From positions 1,612,001-1,676,000 of the forward strand of contig JAHRBS010000007.1 in the NCBI GenBank assembly GCA_024305745.1: a stretch of DNA of 64,000 nt, given 5' to 3'. The notes beneath the pieces were generated by a model that worked only from the letters and a program-made list of their open reading frames with translations, was not told where the DNA came from and ran no database searches. This document shows positions 9,976 to 23,274 of this stretch, in pieces. The number at the start of each line of letters is the position of its first letter. Position 1 is the stretch's first letter. This stretch comes from Polyporus tsugae (Eukaryota > Basidiomycota > Agaricomycetes > Polyporales > Polyporaceae). A program made the translations under genes and the position numbers.

Positions 9976-12900
9976 ATGGACGGCACCGCCAGCCCCAACA
10001 TCCATACAATCGTCAAAGCACAAATCGTCTTCTTGCTCTCAACCCTCACGGAGGAGAACTTCGAACGGAATCAGGTGGAGATACGTTCCGTGAGTAATAT
10101 GTTCGGTTGCAGCGGCCGAGGACTTGGCTCATCTGCGTTCCGCCTTGATGATTTACGCGTTTACAGCTATCTGAGCAACATGGAATTGACACGTACCTCC
10201 ACTTCATTCGCCGTCTCATCGTTCACTCCCAAAGCCGACTCACATCCACTGCCTCCCCCGCTGCGTTCGACGCTTCCTCTGCCCTGACGTTCCGCTTGCT
10301 CGTTCAAGAAACCCAACGCCTCGCACGCGATCCATTCCTCGCCGACAGGTTCCGAGATGGTATCGATCGGGGAGACGGAGACACCTTTCGCAACTTCGAC
10401 TTTGTCAAGTTCGCGGACAGAGTCGGACTTCGTCCGCTGGAGAGGCTCATCTTGGCGTCCTCCATCGTAGCCGCCCCCACTCGGAGGGAGCTTGTAGCGC
10501 AAGCGGCAACTGTGATTCGCATTGACTTCGAGAATGCGGTTTTGGCTCTATGCCAGCACCCCTCTTTCGACCATGCTGATTTAAACCCCAATCAAGTCGC
10601 GAAGTTGCTGTCGAATCTCCTTGCCGAGCCCCCTCCTGATGCTCCAATCTTGGATGCCACCCAGCGACAGGCCCTTATTATCGCTGCTCAAGCGAAGTAT
10701 GGGTCGGAAATTGTTTCACCAATCCTCCAGCGCATTCTTCCCAACCTGAGGTATGTTTTTCACAAGGTCATCCATTCGGCGCCCACTGAACCATGCAATT
10801 TTCCCGCCCCCAGCCTTCCTCCTAATACACCTGTCGTCCAAGCGTTGGTGCAGCTCGGGCCTGAGATCACCAGCGATGCCGACGTTGTTCGCTCCCTTAT
10901 GCTACGATTCGGCATTAGCGAGAACAACCCTCCCACTGATGCTCAGGTGGTTGACCTTGTGACTTCCTTGGCACGACTGGCTTCCGAGGGGGCGTTACTT
11001 CCCGACGTCGGTGCAGTAGTTAGGGCGTTGAGCAGCTTCGTGAGTTTTTGCTAACGTTTTCGAAGTTCCGCTCTAACCTCGAGGTTTCTCGTTGCGTAGA
11101 ATGCGGGTCTCAACTGGGCGGCTGCTATTCAGGCATTCGATATTCCCGACAGGCAGGGAGTCGACACAGCGACTCTGAAGCTTTTAATCGCTATCCTGAT
11201 GAACACGCCCCGCGACGAGCAGCGACAAGCAGTCACCGGCTTCTGGTCGCTGTGGTCTAACACTCAGTATCAGCTTCGCCTCTTGGACGCGCTGTTATCG
11301 CTTCCTGCCGACACTTTCAATTTTGTCAACCTTCCTGGTCGGAAGATTGTCACTGTCGAGGATGTTGCGGGTGCAAGCCCTACCATCAAGTCGCTAGCCG
11401 CCAACGTACAGGGGCACACTTGGAATTCGCTGGACTTGTTCGAGGTGTTGGTTCAGGCAGCTGACTCCAAGAGCACAGAAGTCACGAACCTGGTGCGTGA
11501 GATGTTGGACAAGGCGGTCAAAATCAGCGCCGAGCTTGTTCATATGGGCCTCTTGCAAGTTCCGGTGAGATCTTCCTTACACTATGGTAGTCCCTTTCTG
11601 ATCGTTGCCCAGCAAGCGTCCTGGAACGACATCCGCTTGGAGTACACCCAGCGGCTCCTCGCTATGTTCCTTGCTGGCCATCCGAACCATCAGCTCGTGT
11701 TCATGCGGATCTGGCAGATTGAGCCCGCATACCTCACGAACGCATTCCGGGATTTCTACGACGAGAGCAACCTGAACATTACGAGGATATTGGACGTAGC
11801 TCAAGACCTCAAGGTGGGTGTTACTTTTGGCCCGTGTTTTCGCGGGCTTACGCCATGGCAGATCCTGGATGCGTTACTCGAGGTCCGACCATTCAAATTC
11901 GCTTTGGATGTTGCCGCGCTCGCTTCTCGTCGCGAGTACTTGAACTTGGACAAGTGGCTTGCCGACAATGTCACTGCGCACGGGGCGGATTTCTTGCACT
12001 CTGTTATCGCTTTCTTGGAGCTCAAGATGGACAGCGAGAAGACAGTTCGGGTTTCAGACCCTCCCGTCGAACCTCGCACCATGCAGCTTTCGCCTCAGAC
12101 CATCGCAATTTTCTTGCGGGTGTTGCGCAACAGGTATGCGTTATTCACATTTGTTCCAGTATACCATCTCACCTGTCATGCAGCTCGGGCATCATGCATG
12201 AGAACGACGTCGACTACTGCCTTGAAGTTCGGAATGCCTGCTTGCAGATCCACCCGCGTCTCATGAATCTGGTACCGGGCTCCGATGCGGAGCCAGGCTT
12301 CACCGTGGTCACATACTCCTCGGAAATAGAAGCGGAGGTTGACGGCATCTACAAGCAGATGTACGACGAGCAAATCACGATTGACGACGTCATCAAGCTG
12401 CTGCAGCGTAACAAGGCCTCCTCCAATCCTCGCGACCACGAGATTTTCTCATGCATGCTGCACTTCCTGTTTGACGAGTACAAGTTCTTCCAGTCGTACT
12501 ACCCGCACCGGGAGCTTGCGATGACTGGGTATTTGTTTGGCTCTTTGATCCAGTACCAGCTGGTTGACTTCATCCCTCTCGGTATCGCCATCCGCTACGT
12601 TCTTGACGCGCTCAACTGCCCGCCCGATTCGAATCTCTTCAAGTTCGGCATACAGGCTCTCTCCCGCTTCGAGTCGCGCCTGTCGGAGTGGCAACCCCTT
12701 TGTCAAGCCCTGCTCAAGATCCCACATCTCTTGGAGGCGCGCCCTGACCTCGCAATTAGCATCCAACGTGCCCTTGCGAACGGAGACGGTGTAAGCAGCT
12801 CCGCTGATCTGCGAACACTGTCAGCAGTGCCAATGGCCGAGCCACCACCGATTTTCACGACCATCCAGCCGGATCGGCTCGAGGGTGAGCCGGAGACGCC

Positions 12901-15900
12901 GCCAGAAGAGGTATCGGACAAGATTTTGTTCATCGTGAACAACCTTGCGCCGTCGAACTTCGAGTCGAAATTGGCGGAGATGAAGGGTCACTTCCAGGAA
13001 CAGTACTCGCGGTGGTTCGCGAACTACCTCGTCGATCAGCGGGTCAGCATCGAGCCCAACAACCACCAGCTGTACCTTCGGTTCCTAGACGCCCTGGATG
13101 TCCAATCACTCTTCCGCTTCATCCTCCACGAGACCCTGGTGAAGTCTGCTTTGCTCCTCAACTCGGAGAAGACCCAGCAGCTTGGCTCGGAGCGCGCTGT
13201 CCTCAAGAACGTTGGCTCGTGGCTGGGCAGCATCACTCTCGCGCGGGACCGTCCGATCAAGCACAAGAACCTGTCGTTTAAGGACCTTCTCATTGAAGGT
13301 TACGACAACAACCGGCTCATAGTCGCTATACCTTTCGTCTGCAAGACGCTCGAGCCCGCTTCGCGCTCCAACGTGTTCCGTCCTCCGAACCCTTGGTTGA
13401 TGGCGGTCGTCAGCCTTCTCACAGAGTTGTACCATTTCGCCGAACTCAAACTCAATTTGAAGTTTGAGATCGAGATGCTCTGCAAGGCGCTTGACATCGA
13501 CCTCGACGTCGTACAAGCGACAACCATCCTCCGCAACCGCCCCCTCTCCGACTCCCTCACCGGCCCTCCCCTCCCTGACTATGTCAGCGACATTGACTCC
13601 CTGCCGATGGGTGGGTATGACCCTACAGCGCAAACGCAAGCGGATGCTCAGGTGATACCCCTAGGCCCCACTAGTCCCTCTGACACACAACGCGTCCTTG
13701 GTGCACACATCGAGAACATCTTGTCGAGCATCCTCCCTCACGTCACGCTCAACCCGCAACTCGCTCCTCTCAACACGAATCCGACCTTCAAGCGCGCGGT
13801 CCAAATGGCCATCGACCGCGCTGTCCGCGAGGTTAGATCGATTTCTTTGATCGTCCTCGATCATGCGTGTATTCATCGTTTAACTCCAGATCATCATGCC
13901 CGTCGTCGAGCGATCTGTCACTATTGCCGGCATTTCCACCCGCGAGCTGGTCGCGAAGGACTTCGTCACGGAACCCAACGAGGACAAGCTCCGCAAGGCT
14001 GGTCATCTCATGGCGCAGAAGCTTGCCGGTAGCTTGGCGCTGGTCACTTGCAAGGAACCACTCAAGGGCAATCTTGGCAGCCACATCCGCCAGTTCTTGT
14101 CAGAGTTCGGCTTCACGGATGTGAGCGTTCTTGGAAGTTTTGCTTTCCATGTCAACTAACTCGTCGTACAGCAAATGGTCCCCGATCAGGTCATCTTCTT
14201 GCTGGTGCAGGAGAACATCGAGCTCGCCTGCCAGGCCATTGAAAAGGCGGCCATGGATCGTGCCGTTATTGACGTGGACGAGGGCTTCGCCACTGCCTAC
14301 GAAATTCGTAGACGTCACAGGGAGGTGAGTACAACTAAGCAGAACTTTTGAGATCCTGCCACTCAACAAGCCACGCAGTCACGGCCTGGTCAGCCCTTCT
14401 GGGATTCTTCAGTACCCCAGTCGAATGTCTTTGGTTCTCTGCCCGACCCGCTGCGCATCAAGCCTAATGGCGTACAGGCGATCCAGACGGCCGTCTATGA
14501 GGACTTCAGTGAGTCCTTTCATTGCACTTTTGAAACATCATCTCACGGTCACCAGGCATGGACCCCAAGCGACGCATGTTCACCAGTCGGCCGAACTCAA
14601 CGGTGTCGTACTCCCGCAACGACCAAATCACCTCCCTCTACAGCCCTTCACCCGCCACCGAGCAGCCTGGGCCCGCCTTGCTGCGTCCTCAAGAGGCCAT
14701 GGAGCGTTTCAATGTAAGTACCCTGTACATGAAGTTAAAATACCTCTCATGATCTCGCGCAGGCTCTGGTTCGGGACCTCGAGGCCGTGCTAGTCCAGCT
14801 CCCTATCACCTCACTTGCCGCGTTACCTCCTACCCACGAAGTCCGCCATCTCGTTCGTCAAATTCTCTTCATCGCCGCCGACTCCCTCGACCGCACCCGC
14901 ACCCCGCTCCTCATGTCACAGAAGATTGTCCAATTGTTGTACAAGACCCCATCCCAGCTCGGCCGCGAGATCTACGTCGCGTTGCTCGACCAACTTTGCC
15001 ACTCGTTCGAGGAAGTCGCGCGGGAGGCGATCACTTGGCTGATCTATGCCGAGGATGAACGCAAATTCAACGTTCCCGTGACCGTCACTCTCCTGCGTAG
15101 CGGTCTCGTCACCGTTTCGCAGGAGGACCAGCAGTTGGCGAAGTTGCTCTTCTCGGAACCTCGTCCTAGCCTGCAGAACTTCGCGGCTAGCTTGATCCGG
15201 GAATGTCTTGCGGCCGACCCGCCCCTCGCTACTCAGGGGCAGTTCTCGTACTCGCTTGAGGTTCTCAATCAATTGGCTCAATCGGGCAAGACGAACGACG
15301 AGTATGTACTTCTCAATTATACTCTTTACTCCACTGCTAATATCATTAACCAGGGCCAGCCGGTTGTTGGACGACCTTCGTGGCGTGCCTCGCAGGGCGA
15401 CTCAAGCACCAAGTCCGGCAGCAGACAGCCAGCCCCCTCGTCAGCCCTCTGTGAAGCCAGAGACCGAGACCATGCGGGAGAAGTTGTTCATCTGGTTCCA
15501 GCAGTGGGTCAGCATCTATCAGCGATCGCACTCTCCGGAAAAGTCTTTCGTGCCGTACATCACGCAACTTACTCGTCAAGGCATCCTGAAGGCCGAGGAC
15601 GTCTCTTCTTTCTTCTTCCGAGTTTGCGCGGAGTCGAGCGTGAACAGCTATGTAAAGCACGTCAACGCTGGGGAGTTTGGCTTCGCATATCAGGCCCTGG
15701 ATGCCATGTCGCGCTTGATCGTGTACATCATCAAGTACCATGGTGATGCGTCTGGCGTCAACAATGACCAGGCGAAGGTTCACTACCTCACGAAGATCTT
15801 GTCCATCTTCGTGCTCGTGCTTGCCAACATGCACGAGGAGCAGGGTCCGCGATTCCAGCAGAAGCCGTTCTTCCGCTTCTTCTCTAGCCTCCTCAATGAC

Positions 15901-17198
15901 CTCCATTCCGTCGAGGCAAGCTTAGGATCAGCATACTTCCAGCTCCTCATTGCAATTGGGTGAGTTTTGCGTGCTCCGTCTTGTCTTGCAAGTGCTAACA
16001 TCACGACAGTGACACCTTCAGCTCGTTGCAGCCAACGTACTTCCCCGGCTTCGCTTTCTCGTGGATGAGCTTAATCTCCCATCGCCTGTTCATGCCAAAA
16101 TTGCTCCTGTCCGACAACCGTGAGGTAAGGACTTCACCGCATTGCTGCAATGATCAACGTCTGAGTCTGTGACAGGGATGGTCTGCCTTCTACAAGCTGC
16201 TGCTGTCGCTATTCAAGTTCCTTGGGCCCTTCCTCAAAACTGCAGACCTCCAGCCTGCTGGTCGTGATTTGTACAGGGGCACACTTCGCCTCCTTCTAGT
16301 CCTCCTTCATGACTTCCCCGAGTTCCTCAGCGAGTACTACTTCTCCATCTGCGACGTCATTCCCCCACGTTGCATCCAGCTCCGTAACATTGTCCTCAGT
16401 GCATACCCGCCCAACGTCATCCTTCCCGATCCCCATCTTCGCGACATCGACTTCGAAACGATTCCCGAGATGGGTCCCATCCCTCCTATCCTCTCCGACT
16501 TCGCAGCTAGCCTCAGAGCCGGCGACCTCAGGATGTACCTCGACCAGTACCTGTTGAACAGAGGTCCCCAGTCTACGTTTTTGTCGTCGCTCAAGGATCG
16601 CCTCGGTGTTCCTGCCGGCGAGGCCGCTGCCGAGACCTACAACCTATCCCTCATCAACTCGCTTGTGATGTACATTGGGGTATCTTCCGTAGCTCAAGCG
16701 AGGGCTCGCAGTGGAGGTCCGATTTTCGTACCAACCGACCCTGGTGTCGTTGCTCTACACTACTTGGCGACGAACCTGGATGTTGAAGGTACGCGTATTG
16801 CATTGTGTTGATATGTGCTTCCGCTGACGTCCAACCAGGTCAGCACCATCTGCTCAGCGCAATGGTCCTTCACTTGCGCTACCCCAATGCACACACGCAC
16901 TGGTTCAGCTCTTTGATGTTATACCTCTTCCACGATATTCAGGTTGACCAGTTCAGAGAGATCATGACAAGGGTGTTATTGGAGAGATTCCTGGTTCATC
17001 GCCCGCACCCATGGGGTGCACTTGTCACGTTCATCGAGTTGTTGCGCAGCGCGAAGTACAATTTCTGGAGCCAGGAGTTCATCAACATTGCTCCCGAAGT
17101 CACCCTTCTTCTCGAGAATGTACGTCGATCTTATTTAATCCCAGCATGCTCTCGCTGACGCTCGATCCCAGGTCGCGAGGTCGATCTTCCAATCCTAG
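9976..17198 (+). CDS. NOT1: CCR4-NOT complex scaffold subunit NOT1
   Basis: NOT1 holds together the cytoplasmic deadenylase complex that shortens mRNA poly(A) tails. Translation starts MDGTASPNIHTIVKAQIVFL; ATG 9940, in frame, is an alternative. The next exon gives LSEQHGIDTYLHFIRRLI, typical of the fungal N-terminus. The HEAT/MIF4G part that binds CAF1 lies around 12190-13840, with DKILFIVNNLAPSNFESKL. The CAF40-binding DUF3819 domain lies at 13890-14420 (SVTIAGISTRELVAKDF, GSHIRQFLSEFGF). The NOT1 homology domain lies at 16190-17198 (VLLHDFPEFLSEYYFSICDV, RPHPWGALVTFIELLR). The stop follows LLLENVARSIFQS. About fourteen introns; total roughly 2,100 residues, the expected size. No break was found. 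It converges on the S9 peptidase. Confidence 0.95.
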
Positions 17199-17507
17199 AG
17201 CAGTCTCGTTTCCCTTAGCCTCTGGCGGTCCCCAACATCTTGCTATCGCTTTCGCTATCTGTGATATATATTCCGCTTGTCCTCCCTTTTTTCAGTTTTG
17301 GGCTGTGTTCTCATTGCACTGTATTGTAACAAGATTTTCCCTCTCGCACTGTTACAAAAGGCATACGTGATGGCTTGAACTTTGCTTACGGTCAGCCCTG
17401 ACGAATCCACCACGCACCATGCACGACCCCACCACGACGTCCTACTCTAAATGTGTCATGTATATTCGAAAGTGATGTATCACCCCATACATACCTCTTG
17501 TCGTAAT
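17199..17507. other. Convergent gap between NOT1 and S9 peptidase genes
   Basis: About 310 bases hold the 3' ends of two convergent genes; several TATATA- and TGTAT-like stretches may serve 3' end formation. No gene is seen. Confidence 0.55.
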
Positions 17508-20500
17508 CTAGAATGCGGACATGGCCTCGTTCCAGCTCCAGTCGTTACCCCAAACCCTATGTAACATCGGTGTCTGTCAGTATTATGAAGTTTTGTTCTT
17601 GTTATGCCCACATACCCTGCACTTTGCACGCCTCCCATGCCCCTTACATCCGCCTGCGATCCAACGACAATCCAGTCGGGTACAGTCACTCCGGTGCGTA
17701 TTGGGAAGAGACGCAGAGCCCTCTCCAGTCCGCTCGCGTCGGCACCGTAAACGATGAGGGTGAGTGACTTCGTGTTCGTCGGATGGGGATGCAAAAAGAG
17801 GACGCCCATCGAAGGGCCTGTGAGAGGTCGAGCGCGGAGTCGGAGGGTAGCACCATCGACCCCGAAAGGCGTCACTGCTTTTAAAAGAAGCGAAGCAGCG
17901 AACCCTCCCAACTTGACATGGCTCAGCACAACCAAGTTGCCCGGCGCCAATAATCCAGAGCCGACCGCCTGATCGGCTTCATCATCGTCGATAATGTCGA
18001 CGTCGAGCTTATGGTAGACATTGAGGTCGTGTGCGAGGCGCAGAGCGGCCGACAACTCTGTGGAAGGCGATCTGCTCGGGACGACAATAGTGATGTGGCT
18101 GGTAGAGCTCAATACATTAGAGATCCTTCCGGTGGGTGACGTCGTAGCGACATCGAACAAGGCATGCGGCTGAAATAATTGTTCTTCTGTTAGACAACGT
18201 ATCGGGGCTAACGCAAAGCTCATGCACTCACCGTCCAAACACCTTCCTCCTGCACTAGACCGAAGGAAATTTTTGGTTGGTCCCACGTCGCCTCGTCCAA
18301 CTCAATCGCTTGCCCGTCGACCAAGAATGGCAGGTTCTTTACATCCGCCGGCAGCGATCCGAGGCGGTAAGAAAACGCCCTGATATTCGATGTCTCAACC
18401 GATATCCCATCCAAGTTGATGTTCACTGTCAGTCTCCCAAGCCTGCGCATATACAATCATCACTTTTCTCGTTTGTCGTCATGGGTAGTAGGTCACGCAC
18501 CTTCCAGGAATGCTCAAGCGATGTATCGACCACCTATGCAACGATCCAGAGTCGCTCGGGATCGCAACTGTTAGCGTAAAAGTTCGCAGACCTGTCGGAA
18601 CGGCAGCATTCCGTCCAGACAACGTCGATGACACAAAAGCCGCTACCTCGTCGTTGTTGAACACGTCCTGGTACCAGTGCTTTTGCCCGGAGTCTTCGCG
18701 ATACCTGAAAACCCCTTGTAAGTCGCATCCATGCTTACGATACGAAAACCAGGATGATAGACTCACGAAACGTTGGCATGGGGATTCCAGGTCTTGAGCG
18801 TAGAAACCAGCTCGCGAGTATGCCATACCGGGACGTTGTCGTCATTGCCTCTGGGAATAAGGGCATCTTAACACAGCGGAGGGCCATTGAAGCTGCAGGT
18901 GAACGTACCCATGAATCGCCAGGATGGGCATGTCCGCCAAGTTCGAGAGGAAGAGATCGTTATCATCAGGCGTGAGCGAAGAATCGAGGATAGCACGAAG
19001 TGCCGGATCAACGTAGTGAGCGGACCTATGCGGGGACGGACCGTTCAGACCATGATGCCTCCAAAGCGAGCAGGGCCACCCACCTCGATTGAACCCACGG
19101 GACGTACGCTTGAGACTTGATATACGCAGCGGCAGGAACGACTGTCAAGACGCGAGTCAGGTCAATTCCGCAATCAAAGATCATACGTGTCGACACGTAC
19201 CTCCAACTACCCTGTCCGGATACCTCGCGGCAAAGTACCAAGCGCCTTGGCCGCCGTTGGAATGTCCCATAAGGAGGACTTTAGTCTCGGAAGCCAGGCC
19301 CCATTTGCGCCACTCCTCCCGGCCGGCGAGGATGTCGCCCAACGCTTCTACCGCACCCCACGCTTCTTGCGTACTAGGTCCATGCCAGTCCAAACCCTAG
19401 ACGTGCGTCAGAACGGCGCCGTCGATGTCGCTAACGAGCAGCCGCTCACCCATTCTGTCCGTCCCGTAGGAGCTATGACCCAACTGTGGCGCTGGCGGGG
19501 CAACGCCTTAATCCAGAACCTGTTGCCGCTGAATACATCCACCCCTGCGCCATCTACGATTGCATTCTTCAGTCAAGCGGTCCAAGGTCAGTCTATGCGG
19601 GGGGACTTACGCAAGGCCAGAATAGGCGGCAGGGCTACGTCTCGTGGTTCTTCCGGAGGAACGACAAGGAAGGCCGCCGGCATGGAGCTGCCATAGAAGA
19701 ATGTGGCTTTGATCCCGCCAGCAGGGATGTTGTCCGTGGACCATTGCGTATGGTGCTGCACGGGGATTGTGACATAGACTTCCCCTTCCGCGCCGCCAGA
19801 TTCTACTGTCAACATAATCTCTAGCTCATCTGAGTAAAAGGGACCCGTTTGACTGAACACGACGGGTATCACACGAGTTTGAGTCGGGGCTATACGCGTC
19901 TTCTGTAGTAGCGAAACCGCAAGGTTCTACAAAGACTGGTCAATCGCGATGGAAGACGTATCGGAAGAAAAAACTCGGCACCTCCGAAACGTTTGTGGAG
20001 ACAGTCGCACTGGTGACTGTCCACCAACCGTCGAGACTGCGGAGACCGATACCGACTGCATCGCCGAAGGCCCAGCCGTCGACGAATTCGCTGACGATAT
20101 CATGGGACTCCTCGCGGACGACAGTCGAAACCATGTCTTGAATATCGACAGTGAGCGTAACCGACAACTTCGGTACTTCCGTTCCGAGGATAGAACGAGG
20201 GTCGCCGAATAGTCTCATCTACATGGGCAAGAAATAGGATCAGTGCACACAACTCAAATGTACCAAAACACCTTACCTCATAATCGCCGCTCACTACAAT
20301 TTGATAAGTCGTCGGTGAATCCGGCGAGGGAGGGTGTGGGAGTCTAACAGCGTTAGGAGGTGCTTTCCCCAGCGCATATATGTTGCCGACATGCCATTCT
20401 TGTCCGAAGTCCTCGCCCATCACGTCCGATGAAGGAAGAATTGTGAAGAAAGATCCTTGGAGCAGGTTGACGAGCAAACGAGGTTCGAACCCACTGCGAG

Positions 20501-21102
20501 AAGTCGAACTCGAAGGGGGGTGTACGATGAGGGTAGACCGAAGAACGCTATGATGCTGGAGCGCTGCCCAACCTTCAGTCGCCCGTAGGGAAGCCCATCT
20601 GGAAAGTCCGTTCATCAGTGATCGGTGAGGGGAATCAGCCAGTATTTAGCCTGTACCTTATGGCAGGATATGATACTTCAATGAGGCCATCATCCCGAGC
20701 GTACGTCTTGGTCCATCCAATGGAGCCGCCATCTGCGTAAGAGGACGGCCAAGTTCCATTCAAATCAATGGGTTCAGACACTGTTAAACGAAGATATATT
20801 GGATAGAGTTGCGATATATGCAGGAAATTTTTTTACGATTCAGCGGAAAAGATGGCGAGAGGAAATATTGTTCCCGAGCATGGATCGGAAAGGGCCCAAG
20901 GACCTACATACGGGAGGTTGTGTCAGTATCGCCCGAAACGGTCATGTATGTTGTAACAACTACTTACGTCCCAATCCCGTGAGAGCGAGACTGACCATCC
21001 ATGGGCTTCCATCACCATTGCGGTATTCATAACAGCTTGTGTGTCGGCCTGGAGGGTGACCATAGCCCGTGCTATGTCAACTCGCAGAGTAATGTCAGTC
21101 AT
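17508..21102 (-). CDS. S9-type serine peptidase (prolyl oligopeptidase-like)
   Basis: A large alpha/beta-hydrolase peptidase. The N-terminal part reads DWDVLGPFPIHAREQYFLSP, then LNLSEPIDLNGTWPSSYADG and GWAALQHHSVLRS, assembled over several introns. The nucleophile motif is VLLMGHSNGGQGAWY, with the catalytic serine codon near 19260. The C-terminal exon encodes WGNDWSWNEAMSAF and stops at 17508, joined across an intron to TGVTVPDWIVVGSQAD. Total is about 900 residues, larger than classical prolyl oligopeptidase (about 700), in line with the long fungal relatives. The N-terminus is uncertain: ATG 21102 (MTDITLRVDIARA) is used, but a signal-peptide exon could have been missed, so location is not assigned. 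The substrate is unknown. The next gene to the right is divergent. Confidence 0.75.
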
Positions 21103-21390
21103 CAACCAAGCTGGGGTATGACTCGGCAACCTGGCACTTCGGTGTGCCAGCACGAGACTTGATAGTGCTCAGCGGTCGATATGAGATGGTGGTGGTAGTA
21201 GTCTATACAGTAGTAGTAGCTAGCCGAGTCCAAGTTGGACGCACAGCGGCCAAACTCCCACCGCCACGGCGTCTGCCGAGCCCAGATCCTTCTCGGCCCG
21301 GAACCGGCGAGGTCCCACCAATCCTCGACTCGCCTCGCGGACTTGCCCTCGCTGTGACACACTCTAGAGACCGAAACCCAGCCTTTTCCA

Positions 21391-22720
21391 ATGTCGTCTG
21401 TGCATTCCGCGGAGTCGCAACGCGCGATGGAGCTCCTGCTTCCTCCCCTCCTCTGCTCCCAAAGGTCTTCATGGGAACAAGCTATCCTCGCGCAAGCTCT
21501 TCTCGAGTGTCACCTCTTTTTTTGAAGCGGAATGCGTATCCGCACCCGGTCCTCTCAGCTCAGCACCACACGGTCTCATCTCATGGCTCTACGCTCTCGC
21601 CCACGACGCCCTTGTCCGGCAAGCCCCCGACGGGCGACTTGCTGTTCTGTTGAACGGAGACGGGAAGTCTGACGCCGGTGCGCTGGATCCTGCATGTATT
21701 GGGTCCACGCTTTACTATCTATGTTCTGTCGAGCAAGGCCATCGCATGCCTGGTGTCCACGTCCTCGAGCCCTCTACCTCATTCCCAGTACCGCGTGGAT
21801 CAGCGACATCGTCGATGCAATACGGTGTCGAGCGCATGCTGCGCTATATCCTCGAAGATTGCCCCCGCGCCCTGGTACCACAGGATTCCCCGGACGTGGG
21901 TCGGGACGGACAACTACTATCGCACCGCATCGACGCGGTCGAAATCTGGTCCGACTCCGTCTACATGCTGCCGCCCTTCCTAGTTTCCGCCGCAGCGTTC
22001 TACTTCCGTGAGCCGAGCCTATCGCTGACACTAACATCAACTACCGAGGGCTCGCGGGAGCACGCCGCTCACGAGCTGCTCCGCATGGGCCTGCAGCAGA
22101 TCGTCCTCGCAGCCGAGGTCCTCCAGGCTCCCACCGGAGAGTGGTCGCACATCTTCGACCTCCGCGCGCACGAGTTCAAGCGCAGGGCATTCTGGGGCGT
22201 CGGAAACGGCTGGGTCTGCTGTGAGATCGTCCGAGTCCTCTCGACCGTCCTCGAGATCGACATAAGCTCCGTGGAGGATGGGCGCGAGCAGATCTCCGCG
22301 TTACTCCATCGTGTCTATGAGATTCTGCTGAAGACCGTGCATGCGTGCCTGGCGCACATGCTCCCATCGCATTTCTTCCGCGACGTCCTCGACGACCCCG
22401 CGTCCTTCGAGGAGACGAACCTCTCACAAATGCTGTCCTACACTTTCTACAGGCTCCTCGACCTCCACCGGCATTCCACCGCCTTCCGGGAGTTGGGGCT
22501 CGCTCCTCCTGCAGAGGGGGAGCTGGAGCATTGGGAGGAGCTTGCGGAGGCTATGCGTCGGGCGGCCGAAGCAAAGACGGATAGGTGGGGCTTCGTCCGC
22601 GACGTCTGCGGGAGCCCACGGTTCGACGCGCCAGGTACTGCAGCGGAGGGACAGGCGTGGGCGATCATGATGGAGGTGGCAAGAGCTCAATACCTGAGCC
22701 ACAAGCAGAACTTTCAGTAG
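21391..22720 (+). pseudogene. GH88/GH105-type six-hairpin glycosidase, frame broken at a T7 run
   Basis: The protein resembles unsaturated glucuronyl/rhamnogalacturonyl hydrolases, which cleave the products of pectin and polyuronide lyases. From ATG 21391 the frame gives MSSVHSAESQRAMELLLPPL and SSWEQAILAQALLEC, the usual WEQG..AQALLEL start, but it stops right after seven T (21517-21523). One frame over, it continues EAECVSAPGPLSSAPHG, then PDGRLAVLLNGDGKS, the conserved EIWSDSVYMLPPFLV with the probable catalytic Asp, and runs without a stop to HKQNFQ at 22720. One T fewer would join the two parts. No GT-AG intron restores phase. This is either a real null allele, a sequencing error in the homopolymer, or an odd splice. 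Apart from this it looks intact. It is called a pseudogene provisionally. Confidence 0.6.
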
Positions 22721-23274
22721 GTCACGGTCATGACGATTTCGTCTCGTTAACTGCCGCTTCAGGTTTGACGCAATGGACAGTGTATGGGCCGTCCCGGGTA
22801 ATCAGAGAATCCCATATGTAACGCATAAATGTGACTAGTAGATACAATGCAAATGGACGATTATAGGGCCCTACCCGCACCGAGTCCGCTCCGATCAGGA
22901 GGGGCTAGGGACAGGAATAGAAATTCACATCAAGTGAACTTGGAAAAGAACGTATGGGTAATAGCAAGAGTCAATAGCTAGGTTAGTTATACAATCAAAA
23001 CGAGCGAATGAAAAGTAGAGAAGGCTCCTAGGATGCAACAGTTGGTCTTTCCTAAATGTTGCGGTGCGGGCAACTAGGTCTGACTGAAGCCGTAAGCTTA
23101 CAGATGTACGAGGGCCGTGAGCTCTACGGGGGGTGCGAAATCATGAGCATACTAGCAGACCACGAATCTCCGGAGCAAAAAACGACAGCCAATACGATAT
23201 GTTGACATGTTGTGTGATGGCGGATGACTGCGATGAACGAGCGCGACGGGCGACCGGAGCCGCCATTGATCGAG
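22721..23274. other. Convergent gap between glycosidase and DUF6533 gene
   Basis: About 550 bases with 3' ends of two convergent genes. No open frame of interest and no repeat was noticed. Confidence 0.5.

Noticed and set aside
17480..18286. Alternative C-terminus of the S9 peptidase by reading through (ends ...LRQEVCMG)
   Set aside because: A GTATGT...CATAG intron gives WGNDWSWNEAMSAF, the conserved family ending.
20478..20500. tRNA T-loop-like GGTTCGAACCC
   Set aside because: It lies inside a coding exon of the S9 peptidase (SGFEPRLLVNL) and has no cloverleaf around it.
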